Shown: in pieces, positions 17,559 to 26,705 of the stretch
How the letters are laid out: every line of letters starts with the position of its first letter
Position numbering within the stretch: the stretch's first letter is position 1
Position numbers and translations under genes: made by a program
Assembly (NCBI GenBank): GCA_024277615.1
Contig: JAJRUW010000067.1
Coordinates: 1-64,000, forward strand
DNA: 64,000 nucleotides
Direction of reading: 5' to 3'
Origin: Fidelibacterota bacterium
Lineage (GTDB): Bacteria; Fidelibacterota; Marinisomatia; SCGC-AAA003-L08; JACNLC01
Notes under the pieces: generated by a model
Seen by the model: only the letters and a program-made list of their open reading frames with translations
The model's database searches: none
Told to the model about the DNA's origin: nothing

Positions 17559-19490
17559 ATGGCTAAAATTTACAAAACGGATTACCTGGATGCAGCAAAA
17601 GCTCACATAAAAAATATGGATGATTACAGGTCCGTATATCAAAAATCAATTGAAGCACCCGAGGCTTTTTGGGGCAAACAGGCGGAGCGTCTGGAGTGGT
17701 TCAGAAAATGGGACCGCGTCTGCTCCAACAACCTTGAGAAGGGGGAAATAAAATGGTTTGAGGGCGGTAAGCTGAATGTATCCTATAACTGTCTTGACAG
17801 GCATGTGGAAGCCGGTTTCGGCGATCAGCAGGCGCTCATCTGGGAGGGCAATAATCCGGAAGAAGACAAAGCCTATACATACAGTGAATTGCTGGTGGAG
17901 GTCTCAAAATTTGCCAATGTTCTGAAAGCCTATGGTGTCAGCCGGGGTGATCGGGTTTGTCTGTACATGCAGATGATTCCGGAGCTGGCCATCGCCATGC
18001 TGGCCTGCGCGCGTATCGGCGCCGTCCATTCCATTGTCTTCGGTGCCTTTTCACCGGATTCTTTGCGGGATCGCATCAACGACTCGACCTGTAAAATTCT
18101 GGTTACGCAGGATACCGGTGTGCGGGGAACAAAGCAGAATATTCCCATGAAAACCAATGCCGATAAGGCTCTCGGTGAAGCCCCTTCGATTGAACATGTT
18201 TTCGTTGTGAAAAGAACGGGAGAAAAAGTCCCAATGTCTGATAAAGACCATTGGTGGCACGAAGCAATGGCCCGGGCTGCCGAAACCTGTGAACCCGAGA
18301 CTATGGATGCGGAAGACCCGCTTTTCATTTTATACACCTCAGGTTCGACGGGAAAGCCAAAAGGAGTTCTGCATACTACCGGTGGATATCTGGTGTACAC
18401 TTCGTACAGTCACGAGATAATTTTTGATTATCAGCCTGGGGATATCTACTGGTGTACCGCCGATATCGGCTGGATCACCGGGCATTCTTACATCATCTAC
18501 GGACCCCTGGCAAACCGGGCTGTCACCGTCATGTTTGAGGGGGTGCCTAATTATCCGGATTCCGGACGCTTCTGGCAGATTTGCGAGAAACATCAGATTA
18601 ACATTTTCTATACCGCTCCTACCGCTTTGCGGGCCCTCATGCGCATGGGAAATGATTTTGTGACGAAGTGGGACCGCTCATCCCTGAAACTGCTGGGAAC
18701 CGTGGGTGAGCCGATCAAAGAGCCGGAATGGAAATGGTATTATAATATCGTCGGTGAAGGCCGCTGCCCCATTGTTGATACCTGGTGGCAAACCGAGACA
18801 GGTGGCGTTTTGATTACACCGCTGCCTGCCGCCACACCGCTAAAACCAGGATCTGCCACCTTCCCGTTTTTCGGGGTGGAACCGGTAATCCTTTCACCGG
18901 AAGGAAAAGAGATTTCAGGCAATCCTGCCGAAGGACTCCTCGCTATAAAACAGGCCTGGCCGGGCGCTATGCGGACAATCTATGGTGATCACAAACGATT
19001 TATAGATACTTATTTCTCTCTGTATCCGGGGTACTATTTCACCGGTGACGGTGCCAGAAGAGATGAAGACGGTTACTATTGGATTACCGGCAGAGTTGAT
19101 GATGTATTGAATGTCTCAGGTCATCGTCTGGGGACTGCTGAGATAGAGGGTGCCATCGGAGCCTACCCCGCCGTAGCCGAAGCCGCCATCGTCGGTTTCC
19201 CGCATGATATCAAGGGGCAGGGCATTTATGCCTTTGTGACACTCATGGCCGGCGAAACCCCGAGTGATGAAATCTTGGCAGGTATCAAAGCCAAAGTAAG
19301 GGAACTCATCGGGCCGCATGCAACTCCGGACAAGTTGCAGTTTACACCAGCTCTGCCGAAGACCAGGTCCGGTAAGATCATGCGTCGTATTCTGCGCAAG
19401 ATCGGAGAGGGAGATGTCACCAATCTGGGTGATATATCGACCCTGGCAGACCCGACAGTGGTGGATGATCTGCTAAATGGAAGACAATAA
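17559..19490 (+). CDS. acs: Acetyl-CoA synthetase
   Basis: The 643-residue cytoplasmic enzyme activates acetate to acetyl-CoA through acetyl-AMP. The AMP-binding P-loop [11 protein letters not shown], the TWWQTETGG motif, the [17 protein letters not shown] hinge segment and the C-terminal [11 protein letters not shown] with the acetylatable Lys are all visible. An in-frame ATG exists 24 bases upstream, but the one at 17559 follows AAGGAGAAAA. It forms an operon with the acetate transporter and is followed by a terminator. The conserved C-terminal Lys suggests possible control by protein acetylation, a general property of the family. Confidence 0.96.
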   Translation: MAKIYKTDYLDAAKAHIKNMDDYRSVYQKSIEAPEAFWGKQAERLEWFRKWDRVCSNNLEKGEIKWFEGGKLNVSYNCLDRHVEAGFGDQQALIWEGNNPEEDKAYTYSELLVEVSKFANVLKAYGVSRGDRVCLYMQMIPELAIAMLACARIGAVHSIVFGAFSPDSLRDRINDSTCKILVTQDTGVRGTKQNIPMKTNADKALGEAPSIEHVFVVKRTGEKVPMSDKDHWWHEAMARAAETCEPETMDAEDPLFILYTSGSTGKPKGVLHTTGGYLVYTSYSHEIIFDYQPGDIYWCTADIGWITGHSYIIYGPLANRAVTVMFEGVPNYPDSGRFWQICEKHQINIFYTAPTALRALMRMGNDFVTKWDRSSLKLLGTVGEPIKEPEWKWYYNIVGEGRCPIVDTWWQTETGGVLITPLPAATPLKPGSATFPFFGVEPVILSPEGKEISGNPAEGLLAIKQAWPGAMRTIYGDHKRFIDTYFSLYPGYYFTGDGARRDEDGYYWITGRVDDVLNVSGHRLGTAEIEGAIGAYPAVAEAAIVGFPHDIKGQGIYAFVTLMAGETPSDEILAGIKAKVRELIGPHATPDKLQFTPALPKTRSGKIMRRILRKIGEGDVTNLGDISTLADPTVVDDLLNGRQ

Positions 19491-19509
19491 CTTATTCCTT
19501 CTTCAGTGG

Positions 19510-19541
19510 AAAAGGGGTGTGCTCGTTGGCACCCCTTTTTT
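19510..19541 (+). terminator. Rho-independent terminator after acs
   Basis: AAAAGGGGTGTGC and GCACCCCTTTTTT form an uninterrupted stem with a six-base loop and a T-run, 20 bases after the acs stop codon. Confidence 0.9.
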
Positions 19542-19711
19542 ATTGTTCACAGGTTCAGCACAGATTAGAGGTGGTCTGTGAGGGTGCTTTGAGTCTCATT
19601 TGAAGTATAGTAGTGAAAATTATATTCACCTTTTCTCTAATAACTAGAGTGAAAAATATAATAAATTTGCTACTTGTTTAAACCACAAAAATAAATCAGA
19701 GGTACTAATCA

Positions 19712-20128
19712 ATGAGTTTTCGAAAAAAGTTCATTCTTGTTGTGATAGTTTTCGGTCTTTTGACGGTGGCCTGGATTTCGATGGATTTCAAATCCCAGGA
19801 GGTTCCCTTCGTATCGGTTTCCGATTTGGTGAACAACAATGAAATGTTCAGGCAGGACCGGTTCAGACTTGGGGGTAATGTTCAGGAGGGGACGATCCAT
19901 TATTCCGACGACAAGTTAACGGTAGATTTTCTCTTGGAACAGGGCGACAGTATAATCCCCGTAGAACACACCAGCGCAGCCATCCCGGACCTGTTTAAAG
20001 ACGGTGCCCAGGTCATAGTGGAGGGGTCTTATAAAGATGGTATTTTTTATGCAGACAATTTGATGACCAAATGCGCCTCCCGTTATGAAGAAGAGTCAAA
20101 ATATACTTCCGTCTCGGAGACCAATTAA
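19712..20128 (+). CDS. ccmE: Cytochrome c maturation haem chaperone CcmE, CxxxY type
   Basis: The 138-residue periplasmic haem chaperone has an N-terminal anchor (residues 7-22) and a CcmE OB-fold (FRLGGNVQEG to IFYADNLMTK). Classical CcmE binds haem covalently through His in HDENY. Here the equivalent site is CASRY at residues 121-125, so the ligand is Cys121 with Tyr125, the CxxxY variant known from Desulfovibrio and archaea (system I*). It passes haem from CcmC to CcmF. It is the first gene of the ccm operon; its TAA overlaps the ccmF start (TAATG). A GAGGT-like ribosome site precedes the ATG. Confidence 0.93.
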   Translation: MSFRKKFILVVIVFGLLTVAWISMDFKSQEVPFVSVSDLVNNNEMFRQDRFRLGGNVQEGTIHYSDDKLTVDFLLEQGDSIIPVEHTSAAIPDLFKDGAQVIVEGSYKDGIFYADNLMTKCASRYEEESKYTSVSETN

Positions 20129-22113
20129 TGATCGCAATTCTTGGAAACACCTTATTGCTGATGTCCTTTGCCTTTACGATTTACGGCATTTTATCAGCTT
20201 CGCTTTACACTGCAAACGGTAACCGGAAGTTCATGCTTTCCGGTGAAAGAGCAATTCTATCTTCCTCCGTATTCGTGATTTTATCAACGATAGGGCTTCT
20301 GATAGAGCTGTTACGGAGTAATTTTACACTTGAATATGTGGCCAGATACAGCAGCGCCGAGACCCCGACCCTGTACAAATTCAGCGGACTCTGGGCCGGC
20401 ATGCAGGGCTCGCTCCTGTTTTGGGTGATGATCCTTTCCGTCTTCATCATTTTGGTAATCTACCAGAACCGAAACCGGCATCAGAAACTCATGCCCTGGG
20501 TGCTCATCACCCTGGGGGCGATCCAGTTGTTCTTTCTGGCTATGTCCAATTTTTTTGAGAATCCTTTTACACCCATACCGGCCGGAATGGTAATGAATGG
20601 AATGGGATTAAATCCTTTACTGCAAAACCCCGTAATGTTGATACATCCCCCGCTGTTGTATCTGGGATTCATCGGCTTTTCGATCCCCTTTGCATTCGGG
20701 ATGGCTGCCATGATCACCGGAGAGCTTGATACGGTGTGGATCCGCACAACCCGCCGTTGGACTCTGGTTACCTGGCTGTTCCTTTCAGTTGCCATCATTA
20801 TGGGCGGCCGCTGGGCTTATGTTGAATTGGGCTGGGGAGGATACTGGGCCTGGGACCCGGTTGAAAATGCATCTTTACTCCCGTGGCTCACCGGCACAGC
20901 TTATATTCATTCCGTACTCATACAAGAAAAAAAGAATATGCTGCGGATCTGGAATATGGTGCTGATTATGGTGACCTTTACACTCACCATTTTTGGAACC
21001 TATCTCACTAGGAGTGGTGTTGTATCCTCGGTACATGCTTTCGCCGCCACCGATCTGGGTATCTGGTTCTTCTGGTTTATTATCCTGATTCTTGTCACGA
21101 ACATCATCCTGTTGGTTGTCCGTCGCAAGGAGCTGGCCTCCGTGAACAAACTTGAATCTTTTGTGGGGCGGGAAAGCGGCTTTTTGTTCAACAATATGCT
21201 CTTCGTTGCCATGATGCTCACGGTGTTATGGGGCACCATGTATCCCATTCTTTCCGAGGCTGTCACCGGAACCAAGATCACGGTGGGGTCACCTTACTTC
21301 AACCGGGTTATGATACCGCTGGGACTGCTGCTGTTGTTTTTAACCGGCGTGGGACCGTTGCTGGCCTGGCGGAGAACTACTACCAGAAGTCTCAGACGAA
21401 ATTTTACGCTTCCTCTTATTGTAGGGTTGATCCTCACCGGCATTTTCGGAGCCGTTTCCAAAATAACAATGATTTACCCCTTGATATCGGTTTTGCTGAT
21501 CTCATTCGTAGCGGCCATTATTTTCCTGGAGTTTTTCAAAGGGACAAAAGCGAGGCGCCGGATGACCGGAGCCGGATATTTCAGATCCTTTTTTGAGCTT
21601 CTGGAGAAAAACCGTTCCCGCTACGGCGGCTATATCGTTCACCTGGGGATAGTCATGATGTTTCTGGGTTTTACAGGTAAAGTGTTTGACAAAGAGGCCG
21701 ACCTCTCCATGAATCAGGGCGACATTAAAACGGTTGGTCGTTATGACATAGAATATACGGACTACTGGCTTGAAACACCTGAAACCAACCCGGATACACG
21801 CTCGAACCATGCTGCAAAAATAGTGACCCTGAAAATCTCAAAAAACGGCTCATATTATACGACACTAAATGCAGAAAGACGGTTTTACACGGATCAGAAT
21901 AATCAGCCCAGCTCGGAGGTTTCGTTGAAAGCTACTCTCTTTGAAGACCTATATATCGTTTTGGGCAGTCTGGATTTACACTCGGGAAATGCAATCCTGA
22001 AAGTTCGTGTGAATCACCTTGTATCCTGGGTATGGCTGGGGACCTTCGTCCTGATCCTGGGCTCACTGGTCAGTTTAAATATCAGTGGTTTAATCAAAGG
22101 AAAATCCCTATGA
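20128..22113 (+). CDS. ccmF: Cytochrome c haem lyase CcmF
   Basis: The 661-residue inner-membrane protein has about 15 spans and the periplasmic WWD motif GGYWAWDPVENAS near residues 230-245, with conserved His in flanking loops (for example LIHPPLLYLGF). CcmF takes haem from CcmE and attaches it to the CxxCH motif of apocytochromes. The length is typical. It overlaps ccmE by one base and ccmH by four bases (ATGA), so expression is tightly coupled. Its likely clients in this window are the haem proteins at 10467-10934 and 40938-41558. Confidence 0.95.
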   Translation: MIAILGNTLLLMSFAFTIYGILSASLYTANGNRKFMLSGERAILSSSVFVILSTIGLLIELLRSNFTLEYVARYSSAETPTLYKFSGLWAGMQGSLLFWVMILSVFIILVIYQNRNRHQKLMPWVLITLGAIQLFFLAMSNFFENPFTPIPAGMVMNGMGLNPLLQNPVMLIHPPLLYLGFIGFSIPFAFGMAAMITGELDTVWIRTTRRWTLVTWLFLSVAIIMGGRWAYVELGWGGYWAWDPVENASLLPWLTGTAYIHSVLIQEKKNMLRIWNMVLIMVTFTLTIFGTYLTRSGVVSSVHAFAATDLGIWFFWFIILILVTNIILLVVRRKELASVNKLESFVGRESGFLFNNMLFVAMMLTVLWGTMYPILSEAVTGTKITVGSPYFNRVMIPLGLLLLFLTGVGPLLAWRRTTTRSLRRNFTLPLIVGLILTGIFGAVSKITMIYPLISVLLISFVAAIIFLEFFKGTKARRRMTGAGYFRSFFELLEKNRSRYGGYIVHLGIVMMFLGFTGKVFDKEADLSMNQGDIKTVGRYDIEYTDYWLETPETNPDTRSNHAAKIVTLKISKNGSYYTTLNAERRFYTDQNNQPSSEVSLKATLFEDLYIVLGSLDLHSGNAILKVRVNHLVSWVWLGTFVLILGSLVSLNISGLIKGKSL

Positions 22114-22691
22114 AATGGTTGACCGGTTTATTATTTCTGGCGCTCATCTTTGGTCAGTTCAAGAGCGATAAGGAGCTCAAGCTGGAATCGATATTGATGG
22201 CTCCCTGCTGTGGCGGCGGAACGCTTGCCGAACATGAAGAAAACCGCTATTCCCACAATATGAAACAGATCATGTTTGCACTTACAGACTCCGTTTTCGA
22301 TAAGCAGAAGGTCGTAGAGCTGTTTGAGGAAACTTATTCCGATCGTGGGATTTATCAGCTTCATTTTGCTCCGGCTACCAAAAGCCTCAAAGAGATTCAA
22401 AAATATGTTGATGAAAATGTACATGCAGGGATGACGCTGGACGAAATCGTAGATATCTTTGCGTGGATCCACGGAGAAGTTATCCGATCCTCACCGAAGC
22501 ATGAGGGGTTCGGTAATTTGGTCTGGTACATGCCCCTGATCATTTTACTCATTGGTGTGGGGGTCATCACGCTGATTGTCCGAAGATTTGTAAAAAGACA
22601 GAAGGATCAACCTGTTACCTCTCCATCTGTTGATTTTGATCAGGAACTGTCGGCAAAAATAGAAAAAGAAATTGAGGAATTAGATCTATGA
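22110..22691 (+). CDS. ccmH: CcmH-like protein with altered thiol motif
   Basis: The 193-residue protein has an N-terminal export segment, a CcmH three-helix domain and a C-terminal anchor (about residues 138-160) preceded by HGEVIRSSPKHEGFGN, which matches the typical CcmH tail. The canonical LRCxxCxGxxI, used to reduce apocytochrome thiols, is here LMAPCCGGGTL (residues 29-39): the first Cys is Ala31 and a new Cys33 lies next to the retained Cys34. Thiol chemistry must therefore differ or be reduced. I use the ATG at 22110, which overlaps the ccmF stop; a start at 22032 inside ccmF is unlikely. Confidence 0.87.
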   Translation: MKWLTGLLFLALIFGQFKSDKELKLESILMAPCCGGGTLAEHEENRYSHNMKQIMFALTDSVFDKQKVVELFEETYSDRGIYQLHFAPATKSLKEIQKYVDENVHAGMTLDEIVDIFAWIHGEVIRSSPKHEGFGNLVWYMPLIILLIGVGVITLIVRRFVKRQKDQPVTSPSVDFDQELSAKIEKEIEELDL

Positions 22692-23068
22692 CCGTTGTGA
22701 TCGTTGTTTTTATCCTGCTCATCGCTGCAGTTTACTTTACCCTGATGCCTTTTATGAGTGAGAGGGTACTGGCGCGATATCAGAGCGTAAATCAAGATGA
22801 ATACTCTGCTGATGAGTTGAAGAAGATCAATCTGCTAAGACAAATCAAAGAGGTCGAATTTGAAAGAGAGATCGGCATTATTGACCAGGAGGATTTTCAC
22901 AGAGTGAAAAGCGAGCTGATGAATGAAACCAAGGTTGTAATGGATTCAATAGCATCCGAAGAAACCAACGCCCCAAAACCAGCCCCCCGGCATTGCCCGA
23001 AGTGTTCTGCCAGGGTGCCCAAAGAGAGTAAGTTCTGCGGGCATTGCGGCACGCCCTTAACAAAATGA
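22688..23068 (+). CDS. CcmI-like membrane protein with C-terminal zinc ribbon
   Basis: The 126-residue protein has one N-terminal span (residues 2-19), a charged helical region (about 25-80) that resembles the first part of CcmI (LRQIKEVEFEREIGIIDQED), and a zinc ribbon with two CxxC pairs, CPKC and CGHC (about 99-121). The TPR part of classical CcmI, which presents apocytochrome to CcmFH, is missing. Its ATG overlaps the ccmH stop. By position it takes the ccmI place; the ribbon faces the cytoplasm or periplasm depending on orientation, which the sequence does not decide. Confidence 0.78.
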   Translation: MTVVIVVFILLIAAVYFTLMPFMSERVLARYQSVNQDEYSADELKKINLLRQIKEVEFEREIGIIDQEDFHRVKSELMNETKVVMDSIASEETNAPKPAPRHCPKCSARVPKESKFCGHCGTPLTK

Positions 23069-23155
23069 ACTCTGTAATATGCTGCCATTTGGTAATCCTG
23101 CCCGGCGGTTAAGCGGTAAAGATTTCACAACACACAGTCAAATGATTTTTGCCGA

Positions 23156-23842
23156 ATGCTAATCGTCAAGAATATTACAAAATCGTTCCATCATAAAAGA
23201 ATCCTGAAACATGTATCATTTGAAATCGGTCAGGGGGAGCATGTAGCATTACTGGGTCCCAATGGTGCCGGTAAGACCACGCTCTTAAAAATACTTGCCG
23301 GCATTGTGCGTCCTCTTGCCGGCACGGCCGAACTGCTTGGAGAAAAGCTCTTCACGGAAAACTCCTCCCACCGCCGGCATCTGGTTTTCTGGGGTCATTC
23401 GGCTTTATTTTATCCCGCCCTTACCGGCTATGAAAATATTTCCCTGTTTCTGGCATTGAGAGATGAAAAGGTCTCATCCGACGCCATCCGGGAACATTTG
23501 AAAACTTTTCATCTGGAAGGGAGTGAAAATGACCCCGTTCGGACCTATAGCGCAGGGATGCTGCAGCGGCTGACCATGATCAAGCTGGCCCTCTCTTCCT
23601 GGCAGCTTGGCCTCATCGATGAACCCACTACAGGACTGGACATAGAGGGCCTCGAATTTCTTAAATCACTTTCGGAACAATGGAAACAGGAACGTAAAAC
23701 ACTGCTCTTTTCCACACATGATGCCGACTGGGTAAGAGAGCGCGCCGACCGGATCCTGCTCATCGATCAGGGCAAAGTTGCCTTTGACACGCGGGAAGTC
23801 AAAACAATTGATATACAGGCCGTCATGCAGGGGAATTTCTGA
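23156..23842 (+). CDS. ccmA: Haem exporter/CcmE-haem release ABC ATPase CcmA
   Basis: The 228-residue ATPase has Walker A GPNGAGKTT, an ABC signature (YSAGMLQRLT), Walker B and switch (LGLIDEPTTGLD, STHDAD). With CcmB and CcmC it uses ATP to release holo-CcmE. It starts 87 bases after the zinc-ribbon gene, the only real gap within the operon, and overlaps ccmB by one base. No clear ribosome site precedes the ATG. Confidence 0.92.
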   Translation: MLIVKNITKSFHHKRILKHVSFEIGQGEHVALLGPNGAGKTTLLKILAGIVRPLAGTAELLGEKLFTENSSHRRHLVFWGHSALFYPALTGYENISLFLALRDEKVSSDAIREHLKTFHLEGSENDPVRTYSAGMLQRLTMIKLALSSWQLGLIDEPTTGLDIEGLEFLKSLSEQWKQERKTLLFSTHDADWVRERADRILLIDQGKVAFDTREVKTIDIQAVMQGNF

Positions 23843-24507
23843 TGCAGCTGCTGACCCTCATAAAAAAAGAGCTTCGTCAGGAAATGCGTTCGAAAGAATC
23901 AATCGTTTCCATGACGGTCTTCGGCGTGACTGTAATTCTGCTGTTTGCCTTTGCATTTAATGCCGCACCAGCAGAATTCCAGCGTTTTCTGCCGGGTCTC
24001 ATCTGGATGACATATTTATTTGTGTCCATTTTGGGTCTTCTGCGCAGTTTCGCTTCTGAAAAAGAAATGGATGCCTTTGCGGCACTGCTCTCTTCTCCAA
24101 TCGACAGAGGTAATATCTTTCTGGCAAAACTGATTTCCTTTTGGATTTTCATCATGGGGACTCAGCTGCTCACCATGCCCCTTTTCAGCGCTTTTCTGAA
24201 TTTGAAATTAGGCCTCAACCTTCCGCTGTTGTCGGGAGTTTTTATCCTGACTGACTGGTCCATTGCAGCCATTGGCGTGATGATATCCGGGATGGGTTTA
24301 CGGACCCGGATGGGGGAAGTGCTGGTTCCCGTGTTGCTGTTTCCGCTGCTGTCACCGGTGCTCATTGGGGCGACGAAGGTAACTGCCGGGATCTTAAAGA
24401 GCGAGGCCCTTGCAGACTTTAACTTTTGGGTTATGATCATTTTGACCTTTGCTGTTATATTTACACTGGTCGGGTATTTGACATTCGGTTCAATTTCGGA
24501 GGAATAA
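23842..24507 (+). CDS. ccmB: ABC permease CcmB
   Basis: The 221-residue inner-membrane protein has six spans and the typical CcmB start LLTLIKKELRQEMRSKESI and the motif LLRSFASEKEMDAFAALLSSP. It is the permease of the CcmABCD complex. It is coupled at both ends by one-base overlaps (TGATG with ccmA, TAATG with ccmC). Confidence 0.93.
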   Translation: MQLLTLIKKELRQEMRSKESIVSMTVFGVTVILLFAFAFNAAPAEFQRFLPGLIWMTYLFVSILGLLRSFASEKEMDAFAALLSSPIDRGNIFLAKLISFWIFIMGTQLLTMPLFSAFLNLKLGLNLPLLSGVFILTDWSIAAIGVMISGMGLRTRMGEVLVPVLLFPLLSPVLIGATKVTAGILKSEALADFNFWVMIILTFAVIFTLVGYLTFGSISEE

Positions 24508-25175
24508 TGAAATCTTATCTAAGTTATGATAAAAACAAATTGCTGGCTATCGGCACCTTCATCATCGTGCTGGTCAATCTTTATCTGATTATTTATGTGG
24601 CACCCATGGTACCTGAACAGGAGTGGGCGCAGAGGATATTTTATTATCATGTGCCTCTGGCGTGGAATTCATTTCTGGGATATTTAGGCGTCCTGATCTG
24701 CAGCATTCTTTATCTGGTGAAAAGAGATCCCAAATGGGATATTTGGGCACTTTCCATGGCTGAATCCGGAACCGTTTTCGCCTTCCTGATATTAATTACC
24801 GGGCCCATCTGGGCAAAACCGATCTGGGGCAGTCCGTGGACCTGGGAACCCCGCCTGACCACAACATTGATCCTGTTTCTGCTCTACATCGGCTACTTCA
24901 TGATCAGAGAATTCGGCGGTCCCTATGAGCGGTCTTCGCGCTATGCGGCGGTCCTGGGCATCCTGGCTTTTGTAGATGTCCCCATAATTTATTTCGCCGT
25001 TAATTTCTGGGCGCCCGGCGTCCAGTCCCACCCGCAGAGGGGTATCGGAGGGCATGACCCGAACATTAAATATATTTTCTTCTTTTCCCTTTTCAGTTTT
25101 ACACTCATCCTGATCAACATGATCAGATACCGTCTGCATGCCGGACGACTTGAACAGAAACGATTGGAGGCCTGA
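24507..25175 (+). CDS. ccmC: Haem-handling membrane protein CcmC
   Basis: The 222-residue protein has six spans and the WWD motif WGSPWTWEPRLTT, with the two conserved His of the haem site (FYYHVPLAW and PGVQSHPQRG). It forms the haem-CcmE adduct on the periplasmic side. I use the ATG at 24507, which overlaps the ccmB stop, although the frame is open to 24426. A one-base gap separates it from the small ccmD-like gene. Confidence 0.94.
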   Translation: MKSYLSYDKNKLLAIGTFIIVLVNLYLIIYVAPMVPEQEWAQRIFYYHVPLAWNSFLGYLGVLICSILYLVKRDPKWDIWALSMAESGTVFAFLILITGPIWAKPIWGSPWTWEPRLTTTLILFLLYIGYFMIREFGGPYERSSRYAAVLGILAFVDVPIIYFAVNFWAPGVQSHPQRGIGGHDPNIKYIFFFSLFSFTLILINMIRYRLHAGRLEQKRLEA

Positions 25176-25176
25176 T

Positions 25177-25278
25177 ATGTTCAAAGGGTATTTTATAGCA
25201 GCAGTAGCAGCTGTCTGGGTTGTCCTCATCTCCTATATTGTCATGGTCCGCAAGAAGGAAAAAGACAATCTGGACTAA
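25177..25278 (+). CDS. ccmD: Very small CcmD-like membrane protein
   Basis: A 33-residue ORF begins at an ATG two bases after the ccmC stop, with TTGGAGG about eight bases before it. It encodes MFKGYF, one membrane span (about residues 6-23) and a basic tail VRKKEKDNLD. CcmD proteins are exactly this: one span followed by a charged cytoplasmic tail, encoded right after ccmC, and they help release holo-CcmE. The call rests on position, size and topology because CcmD has little sequence conservation. Confidence 0.82.
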   Translation: MFKGYFIAAVAAVWVVLISYIVMVRKKEKDNLD

Positions 25279-25284
25279 AGCCAG

Positions 25285-26688
25285 ATGAATCCGTTCCCAA
25301 TTCCCTGGCGGCTGTTTGGTTTAATCCTGCTGCTGGGTACTTTTCTCCAGTCGCAGGTCGTGCCCTTTGGTGCTCCGGGCTGGCCGATACCGGATGCATT
25401 ACCCATCCGTACGCCGGGGACCCCTGTAACAGTACCCCCCGTGTCTCTGGCCGCTGACGGCGAAACTTCATTTCACGAAGACAGACGCCTTATCCAACTC
25501 CGGATCATACTCCCTGATTCCAGCGGTTACCGACTATTGCTCTCGGCATCATCGCTGACAGATGAAGATCAAGTATTTGTACGCTTTGCGCATGGCTCAG
25601 GCTTCATGGGCCCCTATACCCGGGAACAATTTAGTCCCTCCGGGACACTGACAACGGATGTAATTTTTGAAGCTGATGTTGTTGTTGAATGGGAGAGCTT
25701 CTCGACGGAACCACCTGGGGGTGACATTCTCATTCGGGGTGTATCAGTAAATCCGCCTGTAGCGGCTCAACAGCCTCAGCCAAACCGACCTCAGCCGGTT
25801 AGAAGAGGCAGAGAAAACCCCGTTATTCTCCTTACGGGATACTGGCCGCCAACCAACGAAATGATCCGCCAGTTCAGCCAGAATCCCGAGCTTAATCCGA
25901 ATGGCTGGATGGGAGATGACTGGGAAGGACGGGGATACGATATTGTGAGTTTCTTTCCGGTCTTCGATGTCCCGGATTGCGACGACTGTGGGCAGGGCAG
26001 TGGCGATCTGGAAGTTGACTATCAGGATTCATCATCTGATTTTTGGACTATAGTGGCAGATCTGCAGCCTCTTGCCATCATCACTTTCAGCAGGGGCTGG
26101 ATTGACCACAGCTGGGAACTGGAATGGAATCTCGTCAACCGCACCAACTGGATTTACGATTATACACCGCCAAATCAGCCCACTCCCAATCCGCCGGACC
26201 AGGAGCACCCCGCTTATCTCGTCAGGAATCCCGACCTGCCCCTGGAAGCTATTGTGAACGCCATAAATGCTGCAGAGCTGGGGTTGAACTCTTATGTTGA
26301 CTGGAATGGCACAGCAGGCATGTTCCTGTCTGAATTCATTGGTTATCACGGAATCTGGTATCGGGGAGACAATCCCTATGGGGAGTTCCCCTGTCTGGCG
26401 GCCGGTCATATTCATGTAGGCGGGCAGATCGATTGGGATACGGCCAGAACCGCTGCCGAGATCACCCTCAGACAGCTCACGGATTATCTAGATCAGTTCA
26501 TCTATACACCCGGTGATGCAAATGACGATGGTGTGATCAATGTGCAGGATTTGGTGATCATCGTGAATTACATCCTGGGTCTGGCGGATCCGGATACGGT
26601 CCAATTCTATGCGGCGGATGTCAACACCGATAGCATCATAAACGTATTGGACATTATTATTATTTTGAACATGATCATCGACGCCTGA
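25285..26688 (+). CDS. Secreted pyroglutamyl-peptidase-like (C15-like) protein with dockerin
   Basis: The 467-residue protein has a signal peptide (about residues 5-23), a beta-rich N-terminal region to about 160, a Pro/Gln linker, then a domain (about 178-405) with the pattern of pyroglutamyl peptidase I: VILLTGYWPP near the start, ELEWNLVN (Glu280) where the family has its Glu, TAGMFLSEF (343-351) where the family has AGxxxCN, and GHIHVGG (His377) for FIHVP. The nucleophile Cys position is Ser349. The C-terminus holds two dockerin loops (GDANDDGVINVQD, ADVNTDSIINVLD). It starts six bases after ccmD and may be read through from the ccm operon. The C15 assignment is my alignment by eye. Confidence 0.65.
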   Translation: MNPFPIPWRLFGLILLLGTFLQSQVVPFGAPGWPIPDALPIRTPGTPVTVPPVSLAADGETSFHEDRRLIQLRIILPDSSGYRLLLSASSLTDEDQVFVRFAHGSGFMGPYTREQFSPSGTLTTDVIFEADVVVEWESFSTEPPGGDILIRGVSVNPPVAAQQPQPNRPQPVRRGRENPVILLTGYWPPTNEMIRQFSQNPELNPNGWMGDDWEGRGYDIVSFFPVFDVPDCDDCGQGSGDLEVDYQDSSSDFWTIVADLQPLAIITFSRGWIDHSWELEWNLVNRTNWIYDYTPPNQPTPNPPDQEHPAYLVRNPDLPLEAIVNAINAAELGLNSYVDWNGTAGMFLSEFIGYHGIWYRGDNPYGEFPCLAAGHIHVGGQIDWDTARTAAEITLRQLTDYLDQFIYTPGDANDDGVINVQDLVIIVNYILGLADPDTVQFYAADVNTDSIINVLDIIIILNMIIDA

Positions 26689-26705
26689 CCCCGTCCTGCA
26701 GAGAG

